NCBI GenBank assembly: GCA_946407715.1
Contig: CAMJPH010000005.1
Span: 1 to 64,000 of the forward strand
Direction of reading: 5' to 3'
DNA length: 64,000 bases
Source of the DNA: an uncultured Bacteroidales bacterium
GTDB lineage: Bacteria > Bacteroidota > Bacteroidia > Bacteroidales > WCHB1-69
Positions 7,704 to 16,451 of the stretch are shown here, piece by piece; the stretch's first letter is position 1; every line of letters begins with the position of its first letter. The position numbers were made by a program, and so were the translations under genes. Below the pieces are notes generated by a model. That model was given only the letters and a program-made list of their open reading frames with translations, was not told the DNA's origin and ran no database searches.

Positions 7704-10700
7704 ATGAACAAATTCAAGAAATTAGTGACAGTTATAGCCATCATCACAGGCATGGTGGCAGTCTCACAAGCGCAAAACATCCAATTCACCCTGCTGCACT
7801 CTAACTCAAACGAGGCGGTGGTGCGCGTGGATTTCGGCACCTTCCAAACGGAAACGGTCTCCGTGAACGGCGAAGATATGCAAAAGCTAAATATGCCGAA
7901 CGCCTATCCCGTCTTAAAAAAGGGCAGTCCAGAACTGCTGCAAACGGCATTCTCCTTGATAGTACCCGAAGGAAGCAACCCTGAAACGGAAATCCTGGAT
8001 GCGCAATACACTGTTGTAGAGTCTTTTGCCTTAGCACCATCAAAAGGTAATCTATATCGTAATGTGGATCCGGAGAATGTTCCATATACGAAAAACGCAG
8101 ATTATCAAGCGGCCGACTACCTATTAGGCAATGCAATACAAACGGGAGAAACCTATCAGCTTCGTGATTACCAGGGAATGAATTTCAAGGTTTATCCTTT
8201 TGATTACAACCCTGTGGCGCAGAAGCTGAAGATTTACTCTTCCGTGACAGTCAAGGTGACATTCAACAGCACGAGGTCTGTGACCGCTGCCACTAAGATC
8301 AACCGCACATTCGAAGCCGTTTATGCCAACCAATTCTTGAATTACCATGGTTTGCGCAGTACTCCCGTAACCGAAGAAGGTGACATTCTGATTATCTGTC
8401 CCGAAAACTTCATGGAAGCCATGCAGCCGTATGTTGACTGGAAAATCCGGAACGGCTATAACACTGAAATGGTTACGGTGACTGCTGCCGGCAACAATGC
8501 AAATGCCATAAAAACTTACATCACAAATTATTATAATGAACACAATCTGGCTTTTGTGATTATTGTGGGTGACAACGCACAATTCCCCACCCCGACCGTC
8601 AGCGGAAACAAATCTGACAACTACTTCACGGAAATCGCCGGTAATGATAATTACCCCGACATCATTTTAGGCAAGATTTCCGCTGAAAACGTCGCGCAAG
8701 TGGAAACACAGGTGCAACGCTTCATCGAATACGAACAGAATCCGCCGGAAACCTCCCACTTCCCCTCTTTCATGGGTATCGCCTCCAGTCAAGGCCCTGG
8801 CGACAACAACGAGTACGACTACCAGCACATTCGCAATATCGACAATAAACTGCAAGATTACACCTATACATCTGGTTATGAACTGTTTGAAGGCAGTCAA
8901 GGTGGTTTGGACGCATCCGGAAACCCAACTGCTGCGATGGTGACAACGGGTGTTAACAATGGCGTCGGAATTATTAGCTACTGTGGTCATGGCGATGTGC
9001 AAATGTGGGTCACCACCAGCTTTAACAATAATAATGTCAACAATTTGACAAATGTCAATAAGCTCCCGTTCATTCTTTCAGTGGCTTGTGTTAACGGTGA
9101 ATACCATACGGGGACTTGCTTCGCTGAAGCCTGGCTGCGCGCCACGCACAACGGACAACCAACAGGTGCTGTCGGTTTTACAGGCTCTACCATCAACCAA
9201 CCGTGGAATTCGCCCATGTGCGCCCAAGATGCCATGATTGACCTTTTAATCGGTACTAACCAAGATAATCAGAACTTTACTTTCGGTGGCATGTTTTTCA
9301 ACGGGATGATTAAAATGTTGGATGTCTATAACGATGTGGAAGTTTTTCGCACCTGGATTCTGTTCGGCGACCCCACGCTTCAGATGCGCACCGCTGTTCC
9401 CGAACAACTTGAAGTCACCCACAATGCCATCCTTCCCGCCGGCGTTCCTTCTGTGACATTTTCTTCCGCAGTTGAGAATGCGAAAATCACAGTTACCCAT
9501 AACAACGAAGTCGTGGCGACAGGTCGCATTACAGGTGGTGAATATACGCTCACTTTCAACGACACTTATCTGCCAACAGACACGCTGAAAGTATTAGCCA
9601 CCGCCACAAACTATCTTCCTTATGAAGGCACGATAAATTTCATTCCAAACGAGGGACCTTATGTGATTATAGGTGACCTGACCCTGACTGACAAAACCCT
9701 TCCGTTTGTGAACAACCAGCCTAATAATTTGCCTGAATTTGGCAAAACCATGACTGTGACACCGCAAATCATCAACATCGGCAATCAAAATGCCTCTAAC
9801 GTGCGCATCAATGTCTCCACTGAAGACGAATACATCACTTTGAACAATCCGATTCTGACTGTCACAACGTTACCTTCACACGACACGTTGGCCAATTCCC
9901 CCACATTCACCTTCACGGTCGAAAATGTCGTGCCAGCCAACCATAACGCAATCATCAGAATGGAAATCATCTTCAACAATGACACGATAGTGCAATCCAA
10001 GTCCGTGAAACTGTACGCTCCGCAGCTGAGTATTACCACGCTGGTGATTGACGATACAGAAACGGGTAACGGCAACCACAGAGCCGATTACAACGAAACG
10101 TTTAACTGCAACATCACCATTGCCAACACGGGAAATATGCCTATTGTCGGCGGTAACATTTTCTTTGAGAATCCTGGCAACGAATTGACTTTCCAAAACG
10201 ATTCCATCCATTTTCCAGAGATAGGGGTTAACGGTTCTGTTACAGTCTCGTTGCAGGTAACAGTCGGCAATATCACTCAGGAGCCGACCATTTCGTACAT
10301 CAAATCCGGGCTTTGGGTTAACTACTATTACGCATCCGCCAACTTCCCCATCAAAGTGGGAGCGGCGATAGAGGATTGGGAAACTGGTGATTTTTTGAAT
10401 ATGGCATGGCAGAATACTTCATCCACACCATGGACTATCACTACAACAGCACCGTATGAAGGCACATACTGTTCCAGGTCAGGTGCAATTGACAACAACA
10501 GTAATACTATGCTGAAAATTACCGACACCGCCACTGTTGCAGATACCATATCTTTCTATTACAAGGTGTCCAGCGAACAGAACTATGACAAACTGACGTT
10601 TAAGATCGACGGACAGACCAAGGGCGAATGGAGCGGAAACATTAGTTGGACCCGCGCTGCCTACCCGGTGAATGCTGGTCCACACACCTACACATGGACT

Positions 10701-11057
10701 TATTCCAAAGATTACTACGGAACCTCTGGCAAAGACTGCGCTTACATTGATGCCATCTCTTTCCCTTGCGGCAAGGTGAATTATCCCGTGGGGCTTCAAG
10801 ATATAAACGAAAATACCAAAGACATCCGAACTTGGCCGAATCCGACTACAGATATCCTTCATGTCCAGTTACTTGATGAAGGTAATCGGGATTATACCTA
10901 TCAGCTCTTCAATCTGAACGGAAAGTTGCTGCAAGGCGGGCATCTGACGGACAACAGTACCGAAATTGATGTAAGAAGTTTGGTTTCGGGAGTTTATCTT
11001 TTGAGACTGGAAAACAGCCTGCATCAGACACAAACTGTCAAATTCATCAAGAAATAG
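7704..11057 (+). CDS. Gingipain-type cysteine protease (C25), T9SS cargo
   Basis: A 1117-aa secreted protease. The signal peptide is KKLVTVIAIITGMVAVSQA, followed by a propeptide (to about 220) and a C25 catalytic domain with ISYCGHGD (His429) and LSVACVNGE (Cys462). The 33-residue His-Cys spacing equals that of RgpB (His211/Cys244). Ig-like and CARDB-like repeats follow (about 560-870), then a jelly-roll-like segment and a type A sorting domain ending in LVSGVYLLRLENS...KFIKK. It should be exported by Sec, cross the outer membrane by T9SS and act at the surface or outside the cell. No clear -7 element was found; a duplicated hairpin lies just upstream. surE starts two bases after the stop, so co-transcription is likely. 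Confidence 0.93.
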   Translation: MNKFKKLVTVIAIITGMVAVSQAQNIQFTLLHSNSNEAVVRVDFGTFQTETVSVNGEDMQKLNMPNAYPVLKKGSPELLQTAFSLIVPEGSNPETEILDAQYTVVESFALAPSKGNLYRNVDPENVPYTKNADYQAADYLLGNAIQTGETYQLRDYQGMNFKVYPFDYNPVAQKLKIYSSVTVKVTFNSTRSVTAATKINRTFEAVYANQFLNYHGLRSTPVTEEGDILIICPENFMEAMQPYVDWKIRNGYNTEMVTVTAAGNNANAIKTYITNYYNEHNLAFVIIVGDNAQFPTPTVSGNKSDNYFTEIAGNDNYPDIILGKISAENVAQVETQVQRFIEYEQNPPETSHFPSFMGIASSQGPGDNNEYDYQHIRNIDNKLQDYTYTSGYELFEGSQGGLDASGNPTAAMVTTGVNNGVGIISYCGHGDVQMWVTTSFNNNNVNNLTNVNKLPFILSVACVNGEYHTGTCFAEAWLRATHNGQPTGAVGFTGSTINQPWNSPMCAQDAMIDLLIGTNQDNQNFTFGGMFFNGMIKMLDVYNDVEVFRTWILFGDPTLQMRTAVPEQLEVTHNAILPAGVPSVTFSSAVENAKITVTHNNEVVATGRITGGEYTLTFNDTYLPTDTLKVLATATNYLPYEGTINFIPNEGPYVIIGDLTLTDKTLPFVNNQPNNLPEFGKTMTVTPQIINIGNQNASNVRINVSTEDEYITLNNPILTVTTLPSHDTLANSPTFTFTVENVVPANHNAIIRMEIIFNNDTIVQSKSVKLYAPQLSITTLVIDDTETGNGNHRADYNETFNCNITIANTGNMPIVGGNIFFENPGNELTFQNDSIHFPEIGVNGSVTVSLQVTVGNITQEPTISYIKSGLWVNYYYASANFPIKVGAAIEDWETGDFLNMAWQNTSSTPWTITTTAPYEGTYCSRSGAIDNNSNTMLKITDTATVADTISFYYKVSSEQNYDKLTFKIDGQTKGEWSGNISWTRAAYPVNAGPHTYTWTYSKDYYGTSGKDCAYIDAISFPCGKVNYPVGLQDINENTKDIRTWPNPTTDILHVQLLDEGNRDYTYQLFNLNGKLLQGGHLTDNSTEIDVRSLVSGVYLLRLENSLHQTQTVKFIKK

Positions 11058-11059
11058 TC

Positions 11060-11833
11060 ATGAACAAAACGAGACCGCTGATATTGGTTGTCAACGATGA
11101 CGGCTACGAAGCCAGGGGGTTGGAGGCGATGATAGAAATTGCCAAGCCGTTGGGGGAAGTGGCGGTGGTGGTGCCTGACCGGACCCGCTCCGGCATGGGG
11201 CACGCCATCACTATGGGAGAACCGTTGCGCCTTACCAACTACAAGAACGAAGATGGGATTGCCTACTACAAAACCAATGGAACGCCTGTGGATTGCGTGA
11301 AGTTGGGCGAGAAAGTGGTGCTCCGCAATCGGAAAGTCGATTTGCTGCTGTCGGGTATCAACCACGGCTCCAACTCTTCCGTGAGCCTGATCTACTCCGG
11401 CACGATGGCCGCTGCCATTGAAGCCGCTTTCGATAATATCCCTGCCGTGGGGCTTTCCGTGCAGGACTACAGTCCAAACGCCGACTTCACTGCTTCCATA
11501 CATTATGGCCGTCAGATTGTCGAAAAGGTGCTGGAAAAGGGGCTTCCGCCCTATATCTGCCTGAATGTCAATTTCCCGAAGGCTTCTTTAGAAGAAATCA
11601 AAGGCATCCGGATTACCCGCCAGTGCCATGCCACCTGGCATGAAGATTTGCAGGAGCGCACGGACCCGTATGGCCGAAACTACTACTGGCTCACTGGCTG
11701 GTTAGAGCGTCTCGAAGAAGACGAAAGCACCTGCGAGGGAGCTCTCCAGCGCAACTATGTCTCCGTGCAGCCCGTGCAGTTCGATCTCACCGCTCATCAA
11801 TACATTCCCACATTAAAATTTTTAGAATTATGA
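11060..11833 (+). CDS. surE: 5'/3'-nucleotidase SurE
   Basis: A 257-aa cytoplasmic phosphatase that removes phosphate from nucleoside 5'- and 3'-monophosphates. The metal site is ILVVNDDGYEA at residues 8-18, with SGMGHAITM and LLSGINHGSN as the other conserved blocks. Length fits the family. It starts two bases after the protease stop and overlaps the next gene by four bases (ATGA), which suggests one transcript. Confidence 0.95.
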   Translation: MNKTRPLILVVNDDGYEARGLEAMIEIAKPLGEVAVVVPDRTRSGMGHAITMGEPLRLTNYKNEDGIAYYKTNGTPVDCVKLGEKVVLRNRKVDLLLSGINHGSNSSVSLIYSGTMAAAIEAAFDNIPAVGLSVQDYSPNADFTASIHYGRQIVEKVLEKGLPPYICLNVNFPKASLEEIKGIRITRQCHATWHEDLQERTDPYGRNYYWLTGWLERLEEDESTCEGALQRNYVSVQPVQFDLTAHQYIPTLKFLEL

Positions 11834-12141
11834 TGGAAAAACTAAGAAGAGACTCTTACGGGATTGGCATCATTTTGGGTGTGCTGGTTCCCGCTGTTTT
11901 ATTTGGCATTATATATGGCATTTTCGCGCTGATTTTGCACTCCAATCCGCAGATGCTCGTAAACAACCCTAATCTGGTGAAAGTGTTGATTCCGAAATTC
12001 ATTCTCATCGCGCTGATTCCCAACCTGTTTATTTTGCGCTACTACCTGTTGAAGTTGAAATTCGACAAAACGGGTCGCGGTATCATCGGGGCTACCTTTG
12101 CGTGGGCAATCGTGTTTTTGGCCGCGCAATTCCTCTTATAA
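11830..12141 (+). CDS. Small integral membrane protein
   Basis: A 103-aa protein with three hydrophobic segments (about 10-35, 52-72, 83-102) and a basic loop KLKFDKTGRG. The start overlaps the surE stop by ATGA, so translation is probably coupled. I do not recognise a named family; the ATGATGG context leaves a one-codon choice of start. Similar small proteins beside surE may occur in relatives. Confidence 0.75.
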   Translation: MMEKLRRDSYGIGIILGVLVPAVLFGIIYGIFALILHSNPQMLVNNPNLVKVLIPKFILIALIPNLFILRYYLLKLKFDKTGRGIIGATFAWAIVFLAAQFLL

Positions 12142-12168
12142 CAGCCAATAGCCAAAGCCAATAGTCAA
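12141..12168. repeat. Degenerate AGCCAATAGCC word repeat
   Basis: Three to four imperfect copies of AGCCAATAG between a gene end and its terminator. It belongs to the class of spacer repeats also seen at 14909, 31330 and 37390. Confidence 0.5.
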
Positions 12169-12171
12169 AAA

Positions 12172-12200
12172 AGGCCCGGAAATTCCGAGCCTCTTTTTTT
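12172..12200. terminator. Bidirectional intrinsic terminator
   Basis: The arms AGGCCCGGA and TTCCGAGCCT pair with one mismatch (C against A) and are followed by T7 on the plus strand; an A-run precedes them for the minus strand. It separates the surE operon from the convergent ferredoxin gene. Confidence 0.8.
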
Positions 12201-12220
12201 GTGGTTAGACAAAAATTTGA

Positions 12221-12391
12221 CTACTCCAGGCTGATTGCCTCGCACGGACAAACGTCAGCGCAAGCACCGCATTCGATGCAGAGATCAGGGTTGATGGAGT
12301 AAGCAGCGCCTTCAGAGATAGCCTCTTGAGGGCATTCGCCGATGCAAGTTCCGCAAGCGGCGCAAAGATCTTCATTAATTTTGTATGCCAT
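12221..12391 (-). CDS. 2[4Fe-4S] ferredoxin
   Basis: A 56-aa electron carrier with two classic clusters: CAACGTCIGECP and CIECGACADVCP. This is the clostridial-type bacterial ferredoxin that serves pyruvate:ferredoxin oxidoreductase and similar low-potential enzymes in anaerobes. ATG 12391 gives the usual MAYKINEDLC start and follows a -7 element at 12419-12427. It is monocistronic. Confidence 0.95.
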   Translation of the reverse strand: MAYKINEDLCAACGTCIGECPQEAISEGAAYSINPDLCIECGACADVCPCEAISLE

Positions 12392-12418
12392 ACTTTTTTT
12401 ATTGTTGTTGATTGAGCG

Positions 12419-12427
12419 GCAAAAATA
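12419..12427 (-). promoter_or_regulatory. Bacteroidetes -7 promoter element
   Basis: TATTTTTGC on the minus strand, 27 nt before the ferredoxin ATG. Confidence 0.65.
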
Positions 12428-12588
12428 CACTTTTTATGAATCGCCGCGCATGTAATGAAAAATTTTATCAAAAGACATAGGTTTATTTTTGCAAGTACTT
12501 GTCCTCCCTCATGTTCCCAACTAAAGCAAATGCGGGTCTTAACCACATAAAATGATAGAATTAGACTTATTTGTTACCAATATTTTTG

Positions 12589-12597
12589 TACCTTTGC
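12589..12597 (+). promoter_or_regulatory. Bacteroidetes -7 promoter element
   Basis: TACCTTTGC, 18 nt before the ATG at 12616. Confidence 0.65.
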
Positions 12598-12615
12598 GCC
12601 CTTAAAAAATAAGAT

Positions 12616-14904
12616 ATGAATTTGAAAAAATATATCCTTTTTGTTAGTTTTCTCCTTTCTGGTGTTCTTGCGGTTGCGCAAAATGCTGTCATCAAAGGAT
12701 TCACATACGATGAGTCCACGGGAGAGTCGCTTCCTTACTGCACAATTCTGCTGACAGGAACGTCGTACGGTGCATTATCCGATGCTTCCGGTGCCTTCCT
12801 CATCAACAAGATTCCGGCAGGAACATACATTGTGAAAGTTTCCCTGCTGGGATATGTTGACTTGTTCGACACGGTGGAGGTTTCCTCGAATGCCACCATC
12901 ACCAAACGCTATAGTATTTCGCCAAATTCGCAAACTCTTGATGCAGTGCAGATTGTTGGGGAAAATACACGTAAGGAACAGGAAACCCGCACTTCTGTCA
13001 TCAGCGTCACCCCGAAGGATATGAGCAAGATGCCAGCCATCGGCGGTCAGCCCGACTTCGCCCAATATCTGCAAGTGCTTCCAGGCATTATTTCCACCGG
13101 CGACCAAGGCGGACAACTTTACGTGCGAGGCGGCACTCCTGTTCAGAATATGCTGCTCATGGATGGGGTCATCTTATACAATCCGTTCCACTCTATCGGA
13201 ATTTTCTCCGTCTTTGATATGGACATTATGAGCAGCGCGGATGTCTATACTGGCGGTTTCGGAGCGGAGTTCGGCGGTAGGATATCTTCTGTGATGGACA
13301 TCAAAACCCGTGATGGCAACAAAAAACGGCTATCCGGCAAGGTGGATATCAATAATATCGGTGGACAGCTGCTGTTAGAAGGTCCTATCGTGAAACTCAA
13401 AGAAGATCGCAAAACCTCATTGAGTTTTATCCTTTCCGGCAAAGGTTCTTTCCTCGACAAGTCCTCCAAAGCGTTCTATCCATACGTGGATAATCCGGAC
13501 GGTCTTCCATATAATTTTTGGGATTTGTACGGGAAAATCACTCTTGCCACCAAAAACGGTACTCGTTGGAACGTTTTCGGTTTCAATTATGATGACCGTG
13601 TCAAATACAGCTCCGTGGCAAACTACGGTTGGAACAATTGGGGCATAGGCTCCAATTTCCTTATAGTGCCAGGCGACGCCCCCACCACCATTGAGGGTTC
13701 TCTGGCCTATTCCAATTACACCTCCGAGCTGAAAGATGTTAACTACGACCCTCGAAAAAGCACCATGGAAGGGTTCACCTTTGACTTGGGCTTTAACTAC
13801 TATCTTGGTAACAGTCTGCTGAAAGTCGGTATTGATGTGGTAGGCTACAACACTTTCTACGAATATTACACCATTTATCACGCGCAGCGCGACATCGAAG
13901 ACCACACTACCGACATGTCTTTGTTTGTGAAATACAAGTACAATTTCCGTAATAAACTGTTGATTGAACCCGGATTCAGGTTACAGTATTACTATTCCCT
14001 TGGAGAAGTGTCGCCGGAACCCAGAATTGCGCTCAAATACAACATTTTACCGAACCTGCGTTTGAAATTGGCCGCTGGAATGTATTCCCAGAATTTGGTT
14101 TCCATAACTTCAGACCGCGATGTGGTAAGCCTTTTCAACGGTTTCCTCTCATCCCCTTTGGAAAGTGATATGTTGCCAAACACACTCCTTAATGATGACA
14201 AGGAGATAAAGGGACGGTTGCAAAAGTCACAGCATGCCATTTTGGGATTGGAATACGATCCCATCAACCCATTAAGCATCAACATTGAGGGGTATTTCAA
14301 GAACTTTTCGCAGTTGATTTCTGCAAATCGTTATAAGATGCTGGAGTCCGATTATGAGTTCATTTGGGAGAAGGGACAGGCATACGGCGGGGACATCTCG
14401 GTGAAATATGAACAGAAAGGTGTCTATCTGTGGTTTGTTTATTCGTTGGGATGGGTGAAACGTAACGACGGGGTAGTCAGCTATTACCCGCACTTTGATC
14501 GGCGGCATAATATCAATCTTGTAGCTTCCTATTCCTTTGGCAAACGCCGTTCTTGGGAAGTGAACTGCCGTTGGAATTTCGGCACTGGATTCCCGTTCAC
14601 TCAAACACAAGCCTACTACCCGCATTATGATCCTACCTACATCAACGATGACTATGTGACCACCAACGATGATGTGTATTTCATGTTAGCCGATCTTAAC
14701 CAAGCGCGGTTGCCAAGTTACCATCGACTTGATCTCGGTGCCAAAAAGAAATTTTTCCTCGGTAACAGGCACACTCTCGAACTCTATTTCTCCATGACTA
14801 ATGTCTATAACTACAAAAATGTGTTTTATGTCAACCGTATGACAAACAGTGTTGTTTACCAGTTGCCTTTCCTTTATTATTTCGGTCTTACGTGGCGGTT
14901 CTAA
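12616..14904 (+). CDS. TonB-dependent outer-membrane receptor
   Basis: A 762-aa receptor. After a signal peptide (to about residue 21, AVAQ) comes a carboxypeptidase-D-like regulatory domain (about 22-110: IKGFTYDESTGESLPYCTIL), then a plug (QVLPGIISTGDQGGQLYVRGG, LLMDGVILYNP) and a beta-barrel ending in the aromatic LTWRF. It would import a ligand with energy from TonB-ExbB-ExbD; exbB/exbD genes lie at 52-55 kb. No SusD-like lipoprotein is adjacent, so this is not a typical polysaccharide locus. The substrate is unknown. A long hairpin follows the stop. Confidence 0.9.
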   Translation: MNLKKYILFVSFLLSGVLAVAQNAVIKGFTYDESTGESLPYCTILLTGTSYGALSDASGAFLINKIPAGTYIVKVSLLGYVDLFDTVEVSSNATITKRYSISPNSQTLDAVQIVGENTRKEQETRTSVISVTPKDMSKMPAIGGQPDFAQYLQVLPGIISTGDQGGQLYVRGGTPVQNMLLMDGVILYNPFHSIGIFSVFDMDIMSSADVYTGGFGAEFGGRISSVMDIKTRDGNKKRLSGKVDINNIGGQLLLEGPIVKLKEDRKTSLSFILSGKGSFLDKSSKAFYPYVDNPDGLPYNFWDLYGKITLATKNGTRWNVFGFNYDDRVKYSSVANYGWNNWGIGSNFLIVPGDAPTTIEGSLAYSNYTSELKDVNYDPRKSTMEGFTFDLGFNYYLGNSLLKVGIDVVGYNTFYEYYTIYHAQRDIEDHTTDMSLFVKYKYNFRNKLLIEPGFRLQYYYSLGEVSPEPRIALKYNILPNLRLKLAAGMYSQNLVSITSDRDVVSLFNGFLSSPLESDMLPNTLLNDDKEIKGRLQKSQHAILGLEYDPINPLSINIEGYFKNFSQLISANRYKMLESDYEFIWEKGQAYGGDISVKYEQKGVYLWFVYSLGWVKRNDGVVSYYPHFDRRHNINLVASYSFGKRRSWEVNCRWNFGTGFPFTQTQAYYPHYDPTYINDDYVTTNDDVYFMLADLNQARLPSYHRLDLGAKKKFFLGNRHTLELYFSMTNVYNYKNVFYVNRMTNSVVYQLPFLYYFGLTWRF

Positions 14905-14908
14905 CGTC

Positions 14909-14945
14909 GGCTGTTAGCTATTAGCTTTGGTCATTAGCTTTAAGA
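14909..14945. repeat. Degenerate TTAGCTATTAGC word repeat
   Basis: Short copies of GCTGTTAGC/GCTATTAGC/TCATTAGC directly after the receptor stop; the complement of the AGCCAATAGC family. Confidence 0.45.
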
Positions 14946-14964
14946 CTACCAGAACGCATAAACA

Positions 14965-15007
14965 GCAAAAAATGGCGAACGTTTTGAAAAATTTCACCAT
15001 TTTTTGC
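14965..15007. terminator. Likely transcription terminator
   Basis: An 11-bp perfect stem GCAAAAAATGG / CCATTTTTTGC encloses a 21-nt loop. The T-rich right arm and A-rich left arm would allow termination in either direction after the receptor gene. Confidence 0.6.
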
Positions 15008-15131
15008 AAAGCAAGGATACAATATGATACAGTCAAACAACTAAACAGATGATTTATATTACTGAAAATCAATCGTATAATGATAAATAAAAAAATATTT
15101 CTGAAGCAGACGAATTATTGAAAAAAAAGTG

Positions 15132-15140
15132 TATTTTTGC
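15132..15140 (+). promoter_or_regulatory. Bacteroidetes -7 promoter element for tRNA-Asp
   Basis: TATTTTTGC, 18 nt before the tRNA 5' end. The bases between 15008 and this element show no gene. Confidence 0.65.
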
Positions 15141-15158
15141 ACCGTCATTCAGACAAAC

Positions 15159-15236
15159 GGATCGGTAGTTCAGTTTGGTTAGAATACATGCCTGTCACGC
15201 ATGGGGTCGCGAGTTCGAGTCTCGTCCGGTCCGCCA
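15159..15236 (+). tRNA. tRNA-Asp (GTC)
   Basis: The full cloverleaf is visible: acceptor GGATCGG/CCGGTCC, anticodon loop with GTC, T-arm GTTCGAG, discriminator G and an encoded CCA at 15234-15236. Confidence 0.95.
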
Positions 15237-15242
15237 AGAAAG

Positions 15243-15267
15243 GAGAAACATTTGTTTCTCTTTTTTT
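15243..15267 (+). terminator. Intrinsic terminator of tRNA-Asp
   Basis: Stem GAGAAACA/TGTTTCTC with a 2-nt centre, followed by T7, seven bases after the CCA. Confidence 0.85.
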
Positions 15268-15295
15268 ATTGCGGAAATCTATGCGAAGGATGCAG

Positions 15296-15332
15296 AAAGG
15301 TGCGGAAATTTCTATATGGTTTCCGCACCTTT
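15296..15332. repeat. TGCGGAAA hairpin, left copy
   Basis: A 13-bp perfect stem AAAGGTGCGGAAA / TTTCCGCACCTTT with loop TTTCTATATGG. Its core is almost identical to the hairpin at 19417-19452, while the outer base pairs differ in a compensated way. The two copies bound the RNA/OMP/lipoprotein block. Confidence 0.75.
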
Positions 15333-15373
15333 CAAAAAAATTTCATACTCTCTATTCTTTCCAAAAAAAATTG

Positions 15374-15382
15374 TACTTTTGC
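15374..15382 (+). promoter_or_regulatory. -7 promoter element of the structured RNA
   Basis: Perfect TACTTTTGC with no start codon suited to a conserved protein downstream. It marks the 5' end of the RNA candidate. Confidence 0.65.
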
Positions 15383-15386
15383 CGTG

Positions 15387-15679
15387 TCAAACTCCGTGGC
15401 CCATTGACGGGCTCGCGGGCGGGCGATGAAACATATAAAAGGCGTTGAGTCAACGTCTTATCTGTGGCTCTTGTGAACTTCGCAACTTCCAATCCTGCTG
15501 CATGGTAAGGCAATGGTCCAATGTTCATGGTTTTGTGTATTTGCAATACGGATATTCCCAAACATCCGTTTCGATACGCATACAGCGTGGGCTTCGGCAT
15601 TGCTTATCCTCGGCAGGAAGGCAATGCGAAGGCCTACAAGAGCGGGATGAGCGATGAGTTCAGATTCCCGCGCTTTTTT
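15387..15679 (+). ncRNA. Structured noncoding RNA candidate
   Basis: A free-standing unit of about 290 nt runs from a promoter to an intrinsic terminator and lacks a plausible protein. Stems visible by eye: AGGCGTT/AACGTCT (15440-15458), ACGGAT/ATCCGT (15548-15569), and a long stem at 15590-15634 pairing GGC-TTCG-CATTGC with GCAATG-CGAA-GCC across single-G bulges, capped by TCCT/AGGA around CGGC. The 3' terminator pairs GCGGGA with TCCCGC and is followed by T6. Promoter-to-terminator RNAs are known in this order (Bacteroidales-1 motif) and a 6S RNA is expected; I cannot decide between these or a new RNA. It does not show tmRNA, RNase P or SRP hallmarks. Confidence 0.6.
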
Positions 15680-15790
15680 ATGTGGATTTTGAGTAGCAAA
15701 TAGATTCTTCAGCATTGGGAATCTGCTGAGACAAATTTAAAGGGGGTTCAAAACGAACATATAGAATCCCTTTTAGCAAATTATTCTCAA

Positions 15791-16447
15791 ATGAAGTCAA
15801 GAGGTACAATTGCGGCTGTTCTACTTGCTTTCTTTTTGATTGTGGCACACCAGCCTGGCTGCGCCCAAAGCCGAAAGCAAGACAGCAAGAAAAACTTTCC
15901 TGTAAAAATCACCAAGTCGAAGGATTATCTCCCTAAAAAATATGGGATGTGGAAATACGGCAGGAGCCATGTTGCGCTCGGCATGCGCTTTGACCGTTTC
16001 CTTACCGACAGGTTTTACCAATACAACAAAACGGGTGTGCTTAACCCCAAAATAGGTTTCGAGGGCTCGTTTTCGGTTGTTTTTGTCCGACCACTTGAAT
16101 TAGAAGTGACGGGGTTTACAAATGCGTATTCAAGCCCTTTGCCGGAAATGTCGAACGTTAAAATAAAGCATCAGGGAATGGAGTTTTTCCTCAATGCCTA
16201 CGTGTTGCCCTATGTGGGCAAAGTGTCGGACTATTTGGCCCCATACGTGGGTATTGGATACCAAACATCGTCGCTCAAGTGGGGCAAGGACATTAGTGCC
16301 AAAACTAGCAGTGCCATTGTAAAGATGGGCTTGCGGGTGCCGCTCGTGAAAGGCATTTTCCTGCAAGGCGAATACCGACAAACGATACCCAGAAAAAGCG
16401 ACAAAATATTCCGTGTAATTAATGCAGGTCTTGGATTTAGCTTCTAA
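15791..16447 (+). CDS. Outer-membrane beta-barrel protein
   Basis: A 218-aa exported protein: signal peptide to about residue 25 (HQPGCAQ), a short basic linker, then alternating beta strands (GIGYQTSSLKWG, IFLQGEYRQTI) ending in the terminal aromatic GLGFSF typical of outer-membrane barrels. Size suggests an 8-stranded OmpA/OmpW-like barrel. It starts about 110 bases after the RNA terminator. A lipoprotein gene starts four bases after its stop, so the two are probably co-expressed. Function unknown. Confidence 0.75.
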   Translation: MKSRGTIAAVLLAFFLIVAHQPGCAQSRKQDSKKNFPVKITKSKDYLPKKYGMWKYGRSHVALGMRFDRFLTDRFYQYNKTGVLNPKIGFEGSFSVVFVRPLELEVTGFTNAYSSPLPEMSNVKIKHQGMEFFLNAYVLPYVGKVSDYLAPYVGIGYQTSSLKWGKDISAKTSSAIVKMGLRVPLVKGIFLQGEYRQTIPRKSDKIFRVINAGLGFSF

Positions 16448-16451
16448 AGTT

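Noticed and set aside
15387..15679. tmRNA, RNase P RNA or SRP RNA for the structured transcript
   Set aside because: It lacks a tRNA-like Ala acceptor, the RNase P conserved blocks and the SRP tetraloop hairpin; the size also does not fit well.
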